A stretch of 56,714 nt of DNA from Mucilaginibacter cryoferens (GTDB taxonomy: Bacteria; Bacteroidota; Bacteroidia; Sphingobacteriales; Sphingobacteriaceae): contig NZ_JACHCR010000032.1 in assembly GCF_014205845.1 (NCBI RefSeq), positions 1-56,714 of the forward strand, read 5' to 3'. The stretch's first letter is position 1. Every line of letters begins with the position of its first letter. Of this stretch, positions 55,302-56,714 are shown piece by piece. The notes under the pieces are model-generated. The model searched no databases, was not told the origin of the DNA, and worked only from the letters and a program-made list of their open reading frames with translations. Both the position numbers and the translations under genes were made by a program.

Positions 55302-56195
55302 CTATTTCAGATTCCGCGCCTGCGGGCGTGGTAAAGTTTGCGGTTCGAAATGTTTGCGTGCCTTAAATTCTTTTACTGCACCTTTCTGGGTGGCATCTGC
55401 CAGCTGTGCCTTCAGGATCTGATCTTGCGGTTTCTGAATTTTAAAATACCAGCTGATAGAACCAAACACAAACAAAAAGGCGCCGGTGATAAGCAGCAAG
55501 TAAAAATACAGGTTATACTCAAACCACTTGTAGGCGTAAACATCAATTTTGGCTTTGTCGCTGTCGCGCACAGCGGCCATATTTTCTGATACCTTACCAT
55601 ATAGTTTTTCGGCCTCGTTAAAAATGAGGGTGGTAAACCTGGTTTCTATCCAGTTGGCCGTGGCCACAACACCGGTGCGCAATTGCACCTGGTTATTTTT
55701 GGCCAGCGCCTCGTTTATCTTTTTGTAGATGGTTGGGTTCTTGATGTTTTTTAGTTCCAGCTGCAATTGTTTGCGCAGCTGCACGGTGTCGGCAATTTTA
55801 GAGATGCTGATGAGCTTATCTTGTAATACGGTGTTGCTACTGTCGCTCAATTTCAGAAACGTTTTAAACGCGCTTTTGATAGCCATATTGGTGGTATCGT
55901 AATGCATATCTGTTTGAAAATATTTAAACCACTCCTGTGCCTCCGCGTGCGTAAACGGCTTAGAGTTGGAGGTCATGGCTACCATGTAGGAAGAGTAGTC
56001 GTCCTTGTTGGAAGCCACCATATCGGTATCAGCCCCGTAAGCTTTCTTTAGCGAGTCGAGCACATGATAGGTTTGCCGGGGCTCAAATTTATTTAAATGC
56101 GAATCGTTAAAATACAGGGAGTACAAAATAACCACCAAGCCAAACATAAACGCAAACTTGTACAAACTATCGGTAGGGAACGGCAAATTGAACAT
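55302..56195 (-). CDS. Two-helix membrane protein with large extracytoplasmic domain, unknown function
   Basis: 297 residues. Helix 1 at ~11-29 (YKFAFMFGLVVILYSLYF), a helical loop of ~195 residues, helix 2 at ~228-252 (YFYLLLITGAFLFVFGSISWYF), and a basic cytoplasmic tail. The loop is rich in Lys/Asn/Asp and lacks recognised motifs. The base composition is ordinary for this genome, unlike the SIR2-STAND gene next to it, so it is probably core. No family assigned. Confidence 0.75.
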   Translation of the reverse strand: MFNLPFPTDSLYKFAFMFGLVVILYSLYFNDSHLNKFEPRQTYHVLDSLKKAYGADTDMVASNKDDYSSYMVAMTSNSKPFTHAEAQEWFKYFQTDMHYDTTNMAIKSAFKTFLKLSDSSNTVLQDKLISISKIADTVQLRKQLQLELKNIKNPTIYKKINEALAKNNQVQLRTGVVATANWIETRFTTLIFNEAEKLYGKVSENMAAVRDSDKAKIDVYAYKWFEYNLYFYLLLITGAFLFVFGSISWYFKIQKPQDQILKAQLADATQKGAVKEFKARKHFEPQTLPRPQARNLK

Positions 56196-56714
56196 GGCAA
56201 TAAGCTATTGGTTACAAGCAATTTACACAATAAAACAGGATTTAAAAAATATTACAAAAAAACCCGGGAAGACACGGGTAATTGAATTGGCGGCGGGGTG
56301 CCTTCGCTTATATGATACGAGCCTTAAAGCCGTAAAAACATCCGCTTCTATAATAAGCCCGGTAAACGCAGATCGGCGTCCGGGTAATCTTCAAATTCGG
56401 CAACCGGCAACCAAGGTAAAAACCGGCGCTATGCCTGATGCATTTAAAAAAGTTGTTATTATATTTTCGGTAAAAGCGGCCATTTATTCCACTTTTATCA
56501 GCGAATAATACACTGGTATTTAAGATTTGTTCCAGTTTATTTACCTGCACCGGTTAAAACCGGAGAAACCCGGGCTGTAACCGATGGTTTTATGTCTTTA
56601 AGCTGCCATTTCTTAATCAGGAGCGAGACTCCGAACACCTATCATACTGACTATCTTCACATTAAGCGTTCGTCCCCGAACACCCGAACGGTGTTAGTCA
56701 AAAGCGAACACCTT
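56196..56714. other. 519-bp terminal region without a confident gene
   Basis: Minus-strand frames are short and uncertain. CGAACACC occurs near 56632, 56676 and 56705 with the inverse CGGTGTT near 56689, suggesting a repeated operator-like or palindromic element cut by the window edge. A possible C-terminal coding remnant is noted at 56539-56633. Confidence 0.5.

Noticed and set aside
56308..56550. 80-residue minus-strand open frame
   Set aside because: No signal, domain or promoter; composition (many Cys/Tyr/Arg) looks non-coding and it overlaps another candidate frame.

Overview
The window looks like chromosome from a Bacteroidota bacterium of the Sphingobacteriaceae (Mucilaginibacter/Pedobacter-like). 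The reasons are a type IX secretion sorting domain, a GldB gliding lipoprotein, many small lipoproteins, AraC regulators with membrane-spanning N-termini, MacB-like permeases and promoters of the Bacteroidetes type (TAnnTTTG with an upstream TTG). The genus is inferred from gene content, not proven. No rRNA, tRNA, CRISPR array or recognisable transposase was seen.

Layout. Positions 1-7.3 kb hold a 7-bp tandem repeat, a TIGR01777 epimerase overlapping a DNA photolyase, two FKBP lipoproteins, a MarR regulator, a gamma-glutamyltransferase and a small barrel-like protein. Positions 7.3-17.9 kb hold a 1247-residue S8 protease exported by type IX secretion, a repeat array, nadE divergent from gldB, a DUF4349 lipoprotein and two zinc-ribbon membrane proteins. 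Positions 17.9-27.1 kb hold 2-oxoglutarate dehydrogenase E2 and E1, a PIN-domain toxin-antitoxin pair, a DASH cryptochrome, an e(P4)-type acid phosphatase and an aldo/keto reductase. Positions 27.2-34.1 kb hold an MscS channel, an AraC regulator with two secreted proteins (one an S41 peptidase), and an acyl-ACP desaturase.

Positions 34.1-42.4 kb form an exopolysaccharide locus: a GH5 glycanase divergent from a sensor kinase, a BcsB-like periplasmic protein, a cellulose-synthase-like GT2 enzyme and a GT-C-like membrane protein. The synthase has no PilZ domain and instead starts with an MshEN (GspE N-terminal)-like domain, a fold that binds cyclic di-GMP in other proteins. This is the best candidate for an undescribed system.

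Positions 42.4-56.7 kb are accessory in character: sparse genes, many structured repeats, an orphan RepA/KaiC-like ATPase, an AraC regulator fused in frame to a MacB-like ABC permease, and an AT-rich SIR2-STAND gene of the Avs anti-phage type. The SIR2-STAND gene is bracketed by two direct copies of an approximately 125-bp repeat. Two compound arrays of the same hairpin repeat (11.3-11.9 kb and 43.4-44.0 kb) lie in inverted orientation about 32 kb apart and could drive inversion of everything between them.
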